Shown: positions 1 to 10,702 of the stretch, in pieces
Numbering within the stretch: the stretch's first letter is position 1
How the letters are laid out: each line of letters begins with the position of its first letter
NCBI RefSeq assembly: GCF_900496995.4
Contig: NC_054457.1
Coordinates: forward strand, 1,800,196-1,864,195
Source of the DNA: Aquila chrysaetos chrysaetos
Lineage: Eukaryota > Chordata > Aves > Accipitriformes > Accipitridae
Length of the DNA stretch: 64,000 nucleotides
Direction of reading: 5' to 3'
Made by a program: the position numbers and the translations under genes
The notes under the pieces: model-generated
Seen by the model: the letters and a program-made list of their open reading frames with translations, nothing else
Told to the model about the DNA's origin: nothing
Database searches by the model: none

Positions 1-610
1 CATGATGACTGATCCTAAGAACTCTAACTCTTGAGGTTCTTGCATTACTTGAGGCAGGTGTGCATACAACAGGAAAAGTAAACATGGTGTCTCCTTGCTG
101 TAGAGCTTTTTCTCGACAGTGTTCCATCAAGCTATGTGCATTTTTTCCCAAATCATTAAGTGAATCTTCACGGATTAGACAGAGGCATAGAGTTAGAGGG
201 ATTAGCAGGAAAAGGAGATACAGGTAGTGTAGTAAAGTTAGGTTCTGTTTTAAGTTCAGCAAACCCTGGAGAGGGAGTACCAGGTGATTGGGGTGGGGGG
301 GTGGGGGACGGCGGCGGCACGGCAGTGGCCGCAGCCGCGCAGAGGCCGCGGGAGGCAGCGGTGGGGTGACCGTGGGAGGCAGCGGTGGAGGTAATGAGGG
401 ATATAAATGTGGCTCTTTTTCAGAGTCCACCCTGCCTGATGCAAAAGAATTATTATCGGAATCAGAATCCTGCTCGTTAATGGTCTGCTTACAAACTGCC
501 TCCTCAAAAGCAGTATCAGGTTGTATTGATATGATTTTCTCTGCCGGCTGTAAATGCACCAGCGTAGTATAAATGAATTTCCATGTTGACAACAAGGTTT
601 TAGCAAGCAT
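1..610 (-). pseudogene. Rearranged class II ERV gag remnant
   Basis: On the minus strand, after the stop that ends the gag frame at 611, the same frame continues briefly with capsid-like text (LAKTLLSTWKF). It then changes to a proline-rich stretch (LYPSLPPPLPP, about 345-412) of the kind found at the end of retroviral matrix. A capsid-start-like piece (TFPVVCTPAS) lies near 50-85. Matrix-end text lying downstream of capsid text implies an internal rearrangement or a second gag fragment. Stops occur in every frame. The block 288-372 is very G-rich and encodes the proline run on the other strand. The element continues past the left edge. Class II is inferred from the neighbouring gag and primer site. 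Confidence 0.45.
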
Positions 611-2045
611 TCATGAGTCATGTGGAGTTAAAGTTGACCCAGAAAATGTATGGGACAAAACTGCCTGCGTAAAAGGAGATTTTAAACCATACTGAGCAAT
701 TGTAACTTTTGTTTCTTTTATGATTTTCCAATCAAATAGAACCCATTGATTAGGTCTACCCCCTGCCCCAGCAGTAACCAGAAATGCTGTGGGAGCTGCT
801 ATGATTTCTCCCTCAATTAAGGCATCGCGAATAATTCCCCGCGCAGGTAAAAGGGGTGCATCAAAGGATACGGCTGGTGGTTTTTCTTGCTTCACAGCAG
901 GCTCCAGCTGTGCCAGCTTTTCTATTACTGACCGCAACTGCTGCGAAGTGAGCTCCGGCCCTTCTTCGTGCTCTTGAGGTGACCCGGGCGTAGACGAAGG
1001 CAACGGAGGGTATATGCTAGGTATAATTTGTTCATGTTGAGCGGTGATATCTGGGGGCTGTTTTTTCCTAGGCAGATTTTTACTCGCTTCCTGATTCTGT
1101 AGGATTTCCTTTAAGTGTACGGTTAGGGAGGCTTGGGAACTGTCAGATGGCTGATTAATATCAGCAGTCCCAGGGAGTGGAGCAGAATTCAAGGGCACAG
1201 GAGCAGGCAGACAAGCTCCGGGAAAGCCAAAAGTTTCTCTCGCTGCATTATGTTTTTCTCCCTGCGTTTCCCCTTCGCTTGTGGTTGGAGAGAGCGCAGC
1301 AAAAGCAGACGCAGACGCTTTACGATCTGCTTTCATTTCTTGTAGAGTTGTCTTAATTAATTTCCATAAAGTTGCAAGACCTTTAACTTCTTTAGACCTG
1401 TCACTAATTTCATCCCATAGGGAGGTTCCGATAGCTTCTACAATCTGTCTATCCACATTAATCACTTCCGAGTCTGCCTCGTCCGAATCAATCGGATGAG
1501 AAACGGCCCCCCCCTAACTCCTCCGTCTCTCGTGGAGTAACAGGCAGGGGGATACTTTCAGCGCCAGCGACCCGGCTGGGTATAGGCAAAGGCTGTGTCT
1601 GTACAGACGTCTCAGCACTAGCAGAAATGGATGCTCGGGGGGGTAGAGACAGCTGCGTAGAAAATCTTCCTCTAACTGCAGTGGGATAGGCTGACGCGGC
1701 TGACATGGAGGCATCAGAAGGGGTCACGGCCGCGCAGACAGCAGCGGCTGCCTGCCGTTCCACCCTCATTGCCTGCAGCACATCCCGAACTACCTTCCAG
1801 TGCGTTGCGTATTTGATTGCTTCCTTTGTCTTATCTCCCCCGGCGCTAATAGTGTCCCACAGCGCCTTGCCTACATCGTCCCAAGTCACTACTTCAAATG
1901 CAACATTTATACTCGGAATAAGTTCTCTCTCCCAAGCCCATAAAAGTAACTCCTTTATAATGGAGTTATCATATTTCAACCCTCTCTTAGAGAGAATATG
2001 TTGAAGGAGGTTTAGGACCGCTTCTTGCTGTTTGTCCAACCCCAT
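611..2045 (-). pseudogene. gag: ERVK-like (class II) gag, frameshifted
   Basis: Matrix to early capsid of a betaretrovirus-like Gag, the virion structural polyprotein. It is read in two pieces, 2045-1488 and about 1487-611. The N-terminal piece starts MGLDKQQEAV, about 190 bp downstream of the primer site. The second piece runs through a Pro/Ser-rich linker (PPLPSSTPGSP) to an early capsid block ending FDWKIIKE then AQYGLKSPFT, matching betaretroviral capsid. The break lies at a run of eight G (plus-strand C run, about 1506-1513); the frame on either side implies one extra base. The second piece ends at an in-frame TGA at 611, where capsid text would continue. Each piece contains a related block (about 55 residues; LWDTIS and LWDEIS cores), so part of matrix appears duplicated. 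Class II from capsid and the Lys primer site is well supported. Confidence 0.8.
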
Positions 2046-2238
2046 CTCCTTCTCCGACCGCTCACCTGATTAGGGCGAGATCCACCAGGGTAAGATTCCC
2101 CTATTCCGCCGCGCGCGCGGTCTTTGTCAGCCCCAGCTCAGCTGGTCATCCTGCCGGGGCAGCAGGGATAATTTCGGCCGGCTTCTCCGCTCCCTCTCTC
2201 CGTCGGCTCTCGTCGAAGAATTCAACACCGATCCGAGG
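2046..2238 (-). other. ERVK 5' leader
   Basis: GC-rich untranslated leader between the primer site and the gag start on the minus strand, with a CG-rich run near 2107-2118. No other gene is visible. In related viruses this interval carries the packaging signal and major splice donor; I cannot assign either precisely. Confidence 0.6.
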
Positions 2239-2256
2239 GTCCCTGTTCGGGCGCCA
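2239..2256 (-). promoter_or_regulatory. Primer binding site, tRNA-Lys3 type
   Basis: Minus-strand sequence TGGCGCCCGAACAGGGAC, 18 of 18 identical to the well-known tRNA-Lys3 primer site. It lies two bases downstream of the LTR end, which fixes the provirus orientation (minus) and supports class II. Confidence 0.95.
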
Positions 2257-2258
2257 AT

Positions 2259-2699
2259 TGCGGAGGCACAGGACAGCACACACAGACCAATGTGATCAGG
2301 TGAAGTCCACTTTACTAGAGCATCAGACATCATTTTATACATTAGTTACATCTGTACATGCGTTTAGCTATTTTACTATTGGTTGCACACATTATTCATG
2401 CACTGTCCACGCGCCCAGTTACACTTAATGATTGGTTATATCAACACTGTACACGTGCATAAACATAAAACATAATTGGTTATACTAACTAAAACATACA
2501 AGACTTGTCTCAGTCTAATTGGTCAAGATAAACTGCCGAAGTGAGGTTGTTTGTGCCAAGTTCTCTTTATCGTGGAATGCGCACCTGTGTTTTTCTAATT
2601 GGTATCTTTCTTATTTTTGTCTTCTGTTTATTCTGTTCAAGGCCTTCTAAAGGCGTCTGGAATGCCTTTGTGATCATTAGCTAAAAATGTTCCACAACA
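2259..2699 (-). mobile_element. 5' LTR of ERVK-like provirus
   Basis: LTR of about 441 bp, beginning TGTTGTGGAACA at 2699 and ending CCGCA at 2259 on the minus strand, with TG..CA termini. A TATAAAA box lies near 2333-2339 (minus). At 2700 the flanking DNA becomes ERVL gag without a gap, so this provirus integrated into the ERVL provirus and is the younger of the two. Its 3' LTR and the second TSD copy are outside the window. Confidence 0.88.
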
Positions 2700-3922
2700 T
2701 TGAAGGAGTACCTTTCCTTCACGCTTGACAGGAGTCACCTCCAGAGGCTGAGGGCTTGTGTCCCTTTTCCAATTGCCTTGTCAATGCCACCTTCCCTGGA
2801 AAGCGATCCCAGCTGCTTGGCTTCCCTACCTTCTAATTCCAGGCTACTAGCCCCATTGTCCCAGCATTGGAGCAGCCAGGTGATAATGTGCTCACCTGGA
2901 CGATGGCTGAAATCTTTTTGCATATCCCGCAGCTCATTCAGGGATAGGGACCAGGTTATTACCTCTGGTTCTGCCTTTTCCTCCTGTTCCCGTGATGACC
3001 CTGGTTCACCTTCATCCTTCGCTAAGTGAACTGATTTTTTTGTATATTTCTTGTGTATGGGGGCAACTGATACTGATGCAGATTGGTTCGCTGGTTCAGC
3101 TGCAGTGGCTGTTGCTGGGGTTGGAGTGGCCGCAGTGCCTGTCGCCTTGTTGTTAGATCCAGAGACCTTCTCTTCCCCTTGAGGGTACTGAATAGTGTTG
3201 AACAGGGCTCGATAGGCATGGGCCAGGCCCCTGCACATTGCAGTGATTTGTGTCTCTCTGGAATTGCCAGGGTGACAGCATAATGTTTCCACATGTTCTG
3301 CTAGTTTTTCAGTACGTGCCCACTGTCCTAGGTACTTGCCCAAACTATCCCACACACCCTGCCACTCATAATTATCCAGCCTTGGTGCAGATCTCTGGGT
3401 GATCATCTTAAATAGTTGTTTAACCCTAAACAAGACCTGAACCGCATTCAGGAACATGCTAGTTCCTAGCAATAGGACCATACTGGTTTCAACATCCCAA
3501 GGGTATTCAGAGTTTCCAAAATTCTGAAACGCCATTGTAACTAGACTGGGGAAGAAAGGTTTCTCACCCATAGATTGGCTCTCTGAGAAGGAAAGGTAAA
3601 GGGTGTAATTATTAATAGTTTCCCACAGATGGCTCCCGAAATATAGAGGTGATGCCAATGCTGAGTGCAAATACCGGATTAGTCCCACAACCGATAATTT
3701 TGTCATACCATAAGCAAGTATTACACAACACATCAAAGCGAAAACCTTAATCCACCTCCCACGGATGATAAGCAGCAGCACAGGGACTACATACAGCAAG
3801 TGAGGTGATATATAACAGAACTCAAAAAATGAGCACCATAATTCTAAGAGCTCATCAATCAACAGTGACCAGCGACTATTAGACCGATATAATGAATGCT
3901 TGTAACAAATTTGTTTTAACAA
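2700..3922 (-). pseudogene. gag: ERVL-like gag (provirus 1)
   Basis: Long open frame of about 395 codons downstream of the Lys-type primer site. The N-terminal third has two hydrophobic segments (around LLYVVPVLLLII and VFALMCCVILAYG). Then follow a hydrophilic part with Trp/Cys (WQGVWDSLGKYLGQW, ETLCCHPG), an Ala/Thr/Pro-rich linker, and a conserved C-terminal block (GEHIITWLLQCWDNG to GKGTQALSLWR). The same C-terminal block recurs at 16.6 kb and 39.2 kb. No ATG is seen at the expected start; the provirus 2 copy has one there (near 6904). A TGA stops the frame at about 2732-2734, 35 bp before the ERVK insertion at 2700. ERVL assignment rests on the linked pol copies, lack of env and 5-bp TSDs. 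Confidence 0.75.
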
Positions 3923-3958
3923 GCTCTGGTTAGGTTTGTCGTTATCTCAGCCCTTTGT

Positions 3959-3976
3959 GCCCCACGTTGGGCGCCA
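3959..3976 (-). promoter_or_regulatory. Primer binding site, tRNA-Lys1,2 type (provirus 1)
   Basis: Minus-strand TGGCGCCCAACGTGGGGC, identical to the tRNA-Lys1,2 primer site used by mouse mammary tumour virus. It sits 8 bases downstream of the LTR end at 3985. Confidence 0.9.
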
Positions 3977-3984
3977 AAATGGAC

Positions 3985-5154
3985 TGTCGTGGTTTAACCC
4001 CAGACAGCAACTAAGCACCACGCAGCTGCCCACTCATTTCCCCCCTACCCAGTGGGATGGGGGAGAGAATTGGAAAAAAAAAGGTAGAACTTGTGGGTTG
4101 GATAAGAACTCTTTCATAGAACACAAAAGAATAAACCAATAATGATAATGATAACATTCATAAAATTACAATAGTAATAATAAAAGGATTGGAATATACA
4201 AGTGATGCACAATGCAATTGCTCACCACTCGCTGACCACTGCTGTCCTGGTTTCAGCTGGGATAGAGTTAATTGTCTTCCTAGTAGCTGGTATAGTGCTA
4301 TGTTTTGAGTTCAGTATGTGAAGAATGTTGATAACACTGATGTTTTCAGTTGTTGCTAAGTAGTGTTTAGTCTAAAGTCAAGGATTTTTCAGCTTCTCAT
4401 GCCCAGCCAGCAAGAAAGCTGGAGGGGCACAAGAAGTTGGGAGGGGACACAGCCAGGGCACCTGACCCAAACTGGCCAACAGGGTGTTCCATACCATGTG
4501 ACGTCACATCTAGTATATAAACTGGGGGGAGTGGGGGCTGTGGATCGCCTCTCGGGGACTAGCTGGGTGTCGATCGGTGGGTGGTGAGCAATTGCACTGT
4601 GCATCATTTGTACATTCCAATCCTTTCATTATTGCTGTTGTCATTTTATTAGTGTTATCATTATCATTATTAGTTTCTTCTTTTCTGTTCTATTAAACCG
4701 TTCTTATCTCAACCCACGAGTTTTACTTCTTTTCCCGATTTTCTCCCCCATCCCACTGGGTGGGGGGGGAGTGAGTGAGCGGCTGCATGGTGCTTAGTTG
4801 CTGGCTGGGTTTAAACCACGACAACTGCCCAGTTAGTTCCCAAGTAGTGATCCCTCCCAGGCCAACTCCCTGCAGTTTATATACTAGGCGTGACATCACA
4901 TGGTATGGAATACCCCTTTGGCCAATTTGGGTCAGCTGCCCTGGCTGTGTCCCCTCCCAACTTCTTGTGCCCCTCCAGCCTTCTTGCTGGCTGGGCATGA
5001 GAAGCTGAAAAACCCTTGACTTGAGGCTAAATGTTACTTAGCAACAACTGAAAACATCAGTGTTATCAACAGTCTTCTCCTACTGTACCCAAAACATAGC
5101 ACTATACTAGTTACTAGGAAGACAATTAGCTCTATCCCAGCTGAAACCAGGACA
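3985..5154 (-). mobile_element. ERVL 5' LTR (provirus 1), split by nested LTR
   Basis: Minus-strand LTR beginning TGTCCTGGTTTCAGCTGGG at 5154 and ending TTAAACCACGACA at 3985. Without the nested 581-bp LTR and one 5-bp duplication it is about 584 bp, the normal size for this family in the window. TATATACTAG near 4870-4880 is a likely core promoter. Confidence 0.92.
4243..4823 (+). mobile_element. Solo ERVL LTR nested in opposite-strand LTR
   Basis: Complete plus-strand LTR of 581 bp from TGTCCTGG to ACCACGACA. It is flanked by ACTGC at 4238-4242 and again at 4824-4828, and the interrupted LTR resumes after the second copy. The direct TSD shows insertion into the older LTR followed by LTR-LTR recombination. 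Confidence 0.95.
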
Positions 5155-5258
5155 AAAATATAGTTTATATAAGAGATGGTAGTCCACTGAAATTGTATCC
5201 TTTCCTAGTAAAGACATGACCTCAGCCTCTGTCAGAATGACTTTCAGGAGCACAAGTA

Positions 5259-6093
5259 TTGTTTTCCTCTATCCTTCTAGTTGCGGGGAATGATGTTGGA
5301 AGAAAGAGGAAGTTCCAGCTGATCAATACCTGGTTCTGTGACTGTTGTCACCAACAGAATTTTGGGTTTTTTGACCACGGGTCGGTCTACATGACACTAG
5401 GCCTGCTGGCGATAGATGGGGTATGCCTGTCTGAAAGGGCGAAAAGTATCTTTGTGCAGGAATTATCAGCTCATCAAAAGAGCTTCAAACCAGATTTGAA
5501 GAAGGAAAGGGATAAAACCACGCTCAGTAGTGATAAGCCTGCGGGTGGCTCACCAGTGTTTGGGGGACAGTGTGCTAGTGAGGTGCTTCAGTCTGCTCCA
5601 CAATGTGCTGAGTACAGTGGAGCGTATCTGAAATGTCTTTATACTAATGCGTGTAGCATGATGAATAAACAAGAGGAGCTAGAAGCTTTGGCCCAGTCCC
5701 AGAGCTATGACATCATTGGCATAAGCAAAACCTGGCAGGATGAGTCCTGTGACTGGGGTGCTGTGATGGACAGTTATAGGCTCTTCGGGACGGATAGGCA
5801 GGGCAGGCAAGGTGAGGGGGTGGCACTGTATGTAAGGGAGGGGTTTGATTGTATGGTGCTTTCGGTTGGCGACGACGCGGTTGAGAGCCTCTGGGTAAGG
5901 ATGAAGGGGAAAGCAAATAAAGTGGATGTTGTTGTGAGAGTCTACTATTGACCACCCAGCCAGGATGACAATACTGATGAATTATTCTACAAGGAATTAA
6001 GGGGTGTCTCTAGATCTGCTGCCTTTGTCCTTATGGGTGATTTTATCTTCCCAGACATCAACTGGGAATGTCATACAGCAGACACAAACAGGT
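5259..6093 (+). mobile_element. CR1 LINE, ORF1 end and ORF2 endonuclease
   Basis: An open frame (5259-5951, 230 residues) joins two CR1 parts. The first resembles the end of the ORF1 SGNH esterase (FFDHGSVYM, then LAIDGVCLSERAKSIF; the usual His of the DGxHLS block is Cys). The second is the start of the ORF2 endonuclease (LYTNACSM, YDIIGISKTW, EGVALYVREGF, VESLWVRM). A stop follows VRVYY and the frame continues through LMGDFIFPDINW to 6093. The usual catalytic Glu (ITETW) is Lys and the GDFN Asn is Ile, so it is inactive. The element is cut off at 6094 by an LTR piece. Confidence 0.88.
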
Positions 6094-6478
6094 TGTATTG
6101 GGTTTGCATGGCAAGGTTTTGGTAGTGGGGGGGGGGGGGGGGTTACAGGGGTGGCTTCTGTGAGAAGCTGCTAGAAGTTTCCCCCAAGTCCGATAGAGCC
6201 AATACCAAGACGGACCCACTGCTGGCCACGGCCGAGCCAATCAGCAATAGTGGTAGCGCCTCTGTGATAACATATTTAAGAAGGGGAAAAAAAAAAACCA
6301 ACTGCGCAACTGCAGCCGGAGAGAGGAGTGATAATATGTGAGAGAAACAACTCTGCAGACACCAAGGTCAGTGAAGAAGGAGGAGGAGGAGGCGCTCCAG
6401 GCGCCAGAGCAGAGATTCCCCTGCAGCCCATGGTGAAGACCATGATGAGGCAGGCTGTCCCCCTGCAGTCCATGGAGG
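6094..6478 (+). mobile_element. 5' third of a TGTATTGGG-type LTR
   Basis: First 385 bp of the LTR family seen complete at 28024, 58723 and 61161. It starts TGTATTGGGTTTGCATGG and stops at the CCATGGA box, joined directly to ERVL gag at 6479. A run of 16 G lies at 6127-6142. The remaining two thirds are missing. Confidence 0.88.
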
Positions 6479-6958
6479 AACATGCTAGTTCCTAGCAAGA
6501 GGACCATGCTGTTCTCAACATCACAAGGGATATTCAAATTTTTCAAAATTCTCAAATGCCATTGTAACTTGACTGGAGAAGGGAAAGGGGAAGAAAGGTG
6601 TCTCACCCATAGATTGGCTCTCTGAGAAGGAAAGGTAAAGGGTGTGATTGTTAATAGTTTCCCACAGATGGCTCTCGAAGTGTAGAGGTGACAACAATGC
6701 TGAGTGCAAATACCAGATTAGTCCCACGACTGATAATTTTATCATACCATAAGGCAGTATTACACAGTACATCAAAGCAAAAACCTTAATCCACCTCCCA
6801 TGGATCATAAGCAGCAGCACAGGGACTACATACAGCAAGTGAGGTGATACATAACAGAACTCTAAAAACGAGCGCCACAACTCTAAGAACTCATAAATCA
6901 ACATTGTGACCAGCGACTATTAGACCGATATAATGAATGCTTGTAAGAAATTTGTTTT
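6479..6958 (-). pseudogene. gag: ERVL-like gag N-terminal fragment (provirus 2)
   Basis: Minus-strand gag start nearly identical to provirus 1 (3445-3922), beginning with ATG at 6904 (MLIYEFLELWRSF). It has the same two hydrophobic segments, then a frame break around 6520. The gag is cut off at 6479 by the LTR piece; nothing of pol remains. Its 5' end leads to the primer site at 7017. Confidence 0.8.
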
Positions 6959-6999
6959 AACACGCTCTGGTCAGGTTTGTCGTTATCTCAACCCTTTGT

Positions 7000-7017
7000 G
7001 CCCCATGTTGGGCGCCA
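7000..7017 (-). promoter_or_regulatory. Primer binding site, tRNA-Lys1,2 type (provirus 2)
   Basis: Minus-strand TGGCGCCCAACATGGGGC, one mismatch from the tRNA-Lys1,2 primer site, 8 bases from the LTR end at 7026. Confidence 0.85.
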
Positions 7018-7025
7018 AAATGGAC

Positions 7026-7609
7026 TGTCGTGGTTTAACCCCAGACAGCAACTAAGCACCACGCAGCCGCTCACTCACTCCCCCCCACCCAGTGGGATGG
7101 GGGAGAGAATCTGGAAAAAAACAAGTAAAACTCGTGGGTTGAGATAAGAACAGTTTAACAGAACAGAAAGGAAGAAACTAATAATGATAATAACAATAAT
7201 AAAATGACAATAATAATAAAAGGATTAGCATATACAAAACAAGTGATGGACAATGCAATTGCTCATCACTTGCTGACTGACGCCCAGTTACTTCCCAAGC
7301 AGCAATCCCTCCCAGGCCAACTCCCCCCAGTTTATATACTAGATGTGACGTCACATGGTATGGAATACCCCGTTGGCCACTTTGGGTCAGCTGCTCTGGC
7401 TGTGTCCTGTGCCAACTTCTTGTGCCCCTCCAGCTTTCTCGCTGGCTGGGCATGAGAAGCTGAAAAATCCTTGACTTTAGTCTAAAGACTACTTAGCAAC
7501 AACTGAAAACATCAGTGTTATCAACATTCTTCACATACTGAACTCAAAACATAGCACCATACCAGCTACTAGGAAGACAGTTAACTCTATCCCAGCTGAA
7601 ACCAGGGCA
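7026..7609 (-). mobile_element. ERVL 5' LTR (provirus 2)
   Basis: Uninterrupted 584-bp minus-strand LTR of the same family as 3985-5154, ending TTAAACCACGACA at 7026. The opposite end reads TGCCCTGG instead of TGTCCTGG. Host sequence follows at 7610. Confidence 0.92.
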
Positions 7610-10600
7610 CCTTAAATATGTTGAGAAGCATGTAGGGTCTGCCTATGAGCGAGCTATCCAAAAGCCAGGTGAGCATTAAAACACGGGTTCAAGCCTGAGC
7701 TGATAAGTTCTGCTGAGGCATGGAATATATTTGTTTGGGCTCAACACTGTGTTGACATAGTCCCATAGCTTTTGGATTAGACCTTCTTCATGTCCCAGGA
7801 ATTTGGCAGATGGTGGAGAGCTTATGTGTGTGTGTGTGTGTATATACACACACACCTGCAGTACAGTAGAGGCATGGTGTAGTCCTATTCTTAAGGCAAC
7901 CAAAAGTAAATGGGACTTGGCTAACTAAGACCCTTGGTTGCTGTTGAAAATGAGATTTAAAAGAGTTTTCCACACTGTACACTGCAGTGTAAGGATATAT
8001 GAGCAGTTAATCTGCAATAGCAGGAATAGACTTGGGTATCTCTATGATGTAGTGCAGCTAAGGTGCTAAATAAAGGCAAGATTTAGATGCATGGCAAGTC
8101 TTTGAGATATATCCCTCCTGGTCTCCAGCTGCCACTGTGGAAGGGGCTTCTGTAGGTCTTGCATCAGATCAGCCAGCCCTGTGTGGGAGGATCCTAAAGC
8201 ACTTCAGATGGCACTAGTTACATTTGCATGGGCAAGTGATTGGAGTCAGATTCAGCTCCAGAGAGCCTACATGTGAGGGAAGCATCTAAGCTCCCATTAC
8301 AATTACTGGGGATCTAGAAGAGCAACTCAGCTTAATCTGATGGTCACTGCTGCTTTTAGGCAAATGGGATTTCAGACACCACAGCGTATAATATAGATCT
8401 CTAGAAACTATAAGGGAGTTTACATCCTCACTCACACATACACACTTAAATGTAATTGTCTTAGTCTTGATCTGAATCATACCCCCTAAACCCAGTTCAC
8501 CACAGAAAGGACAAAATGGGATATAGCAGACATGCACAAAAAGAAATCCCACTTCCAAACCTTTTGACTATGGGGAAAACCGAAGTTCTGATCTATTTAC
8601 AGATCTACGCCTTTTAACTGAAAGATACTGTTTCCCAATAACAGTCATTCATATATGTTTTATATCCTCATAAAAGGCATGCAAATTAACAACAAAATCA
8701 ACAGTACAACCAATGTGTGCAGTGTGGGAAAATGGCTTCGGATTTCTTGGCATTGTATGTGTTTGAATTCTCCACCCTAGGTTGCATGAAGATGGGATAA
8801 TTGCACAAAATAAAATTCACAATGAAAATAGTTTCCAAAATTACTGGACTTCTGTAATAAAGCAGAATTATTTTATTATTCTTAAAGAATTAACTGGAAT
8901 TAACATTATAGCTGAATATCTTAAAAAACATATTTGTAATGACATTCAACATATATCCTTTTGCAATTTTAAAATGAGCTATCAGTAATTTTTTCTTACA
9001 TAAACATAGTGGCAGTAATTTAATTAAAAACTGAATAATGAAAGGGGGTGACTAACAAAGGCTCATATTGCAATACCTATTTCCAAGTAAAATTCCATCA
9101 CTGTTTTTAATAGATGTGCTTAAAAATTCTTTACACAGTATAGCATATCATTTCTTGTTAACATTATGCTTAAGAATTTGAGAGAGGGGAATAGGGAGAG
9201 GAGAAAACACTTTTGAATACAATACTGTTTTAAGTACAGGATTCTTTTGAAAGACTTGGCATGTCCATGTTGATCTGCTACTTCAAAATGAGACCTAGGG
9301 AGAAAGGACATCTTTTTCAACTCTTCTGATCAGCCCAAGAAAAGTAGCTTGCAGACAAAGAGAATGTGAAATAGAATCTAGACAAAAAGTAATAAATTCC
9401 ATCAAGCTGCCATTGCAGCTGCTTTGCTTTAACACATGATGAACTTTGATGTGATCCTGGCTGAGAAGCAAGAAGTTAACAGTTTTCTGTCATAGAAAAT
9501 GCATCCATGCAGGGATAAGGAAAATCAGCCCAAGCTTTCAGCTTACACCTGGAGCTCCTCAAATTTCTGAGCAGATGGCTAATGATTTCCATTGTTTGAT
9601 CCGGACTTGCATTTGATTTTGCCTGTTTTGGTTTTGTTCTCATTTGGATCTGAAATCAAAAGTAGTTCTGGGTTTGTTTTTTTTAAATACCAGTATATCT
9701 GGAATCTCATGAAAAACATCATTTTTGTGAGGAGCAGTAACAACTGTAATTGAACACTTTTCATCTAAGAAGTTAAGAGAGAGAAATAAAATGCCAAGTC
9801 ACTATGTGACCTTCTGGCATCCAGGTGCAGCAATTCTGCCTGTACCCCATCAGTATACTGACAGTCAGATGGGGGAATCACAGACTCACAGAAGAGATAA
9901 CCCCCTTCCCTGTCCATGCAAGATGGTTCTCTATAGGTCGTTCCCTGGTATCTTACTGAGGGTAATCTGAATTGTCCAATGTGGGAGGTTCTGCACTGCT
10001 TCCTATGAAACATTTTCCACAGCCAATACGTCTCACTGCAAGAAGTGTAATATGAAGTTGAAGCACAGTTTTCACTTCCTTAGTTTCCTCTTTTGATGTC
10101 CACCACCCTCCGTTGTCATGACTGAGGGGTACAGGGCAACTGGTAAGAGAGAAAAAGCGCTGACTTTTGAGTTCCAGCCACTGCACTTCTAGGGGACCTC
10201 TAATAAAAATGCTTAATGTATCTCTGAAAGTATTTAGCAAGAAACACTAATGTGTATGGATTTTACCAAGCATTATTTATTTCACACATTCAGTTAAAAG
10301 CAATATCCATTCTAAATGCACTGGGGAACATATAAAAACTGATTAAATCACTTTTATCGAAAACACCATACATTTCAATACCAGTTTTCTATTGCATCAT
10401 TCTAGAGAGAGTTAAAGGTAAATAAAATCCCAAATGAAGATCGTGACCTGCAAACGCTTGCCCATACACTTACCTTTACAGTCATGAATAGTCCAATCGA
10501 ATATAAGAAGCCTAGTCCTCTTCCAGTTTTATTCAATGGGAGTTTTGTTACTGGAGTTTAATGGCCTTGGAGCAGGCCCTAGAAGAACATCTCTGTCAGG

Positions 10601-10702
10601 AAAATAAACAGACTGCAAATACAGGAAAAAAATCTGTACCTGATTCCTCTATACAAGTGCATTTAATGAACGACTGACTGACTAAGAACTACATTTTGGC
10701 AG
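7610..10702. other. Host non-coding sequence, no gene seen
   Basis: About 3.1 kb of AT-rich, low-copy-looking sequence. Short open frames on both strands show no recognisable domain. A (GT)n/(TA)/(CA)n microsatellite lies at about 7826-7856. By position it would be C1QTNF3 intron upstream of the exon at 10703. I looked for collagen-repeat exons (Gly-X-Y coding) and saw none. Confidence 0.6.

Noticed and set aside
288-372. CpG-island-like GGC-rich block as a host promoter
   Set aside because: It lies within gag text on the minus strand (proline-rich coding) and no host gene follows.
8782-8988. Small open frames in 7.6-10.7 kb as genes
   Set aside because: AT-rich, no domain, no splice context; expected by chance.
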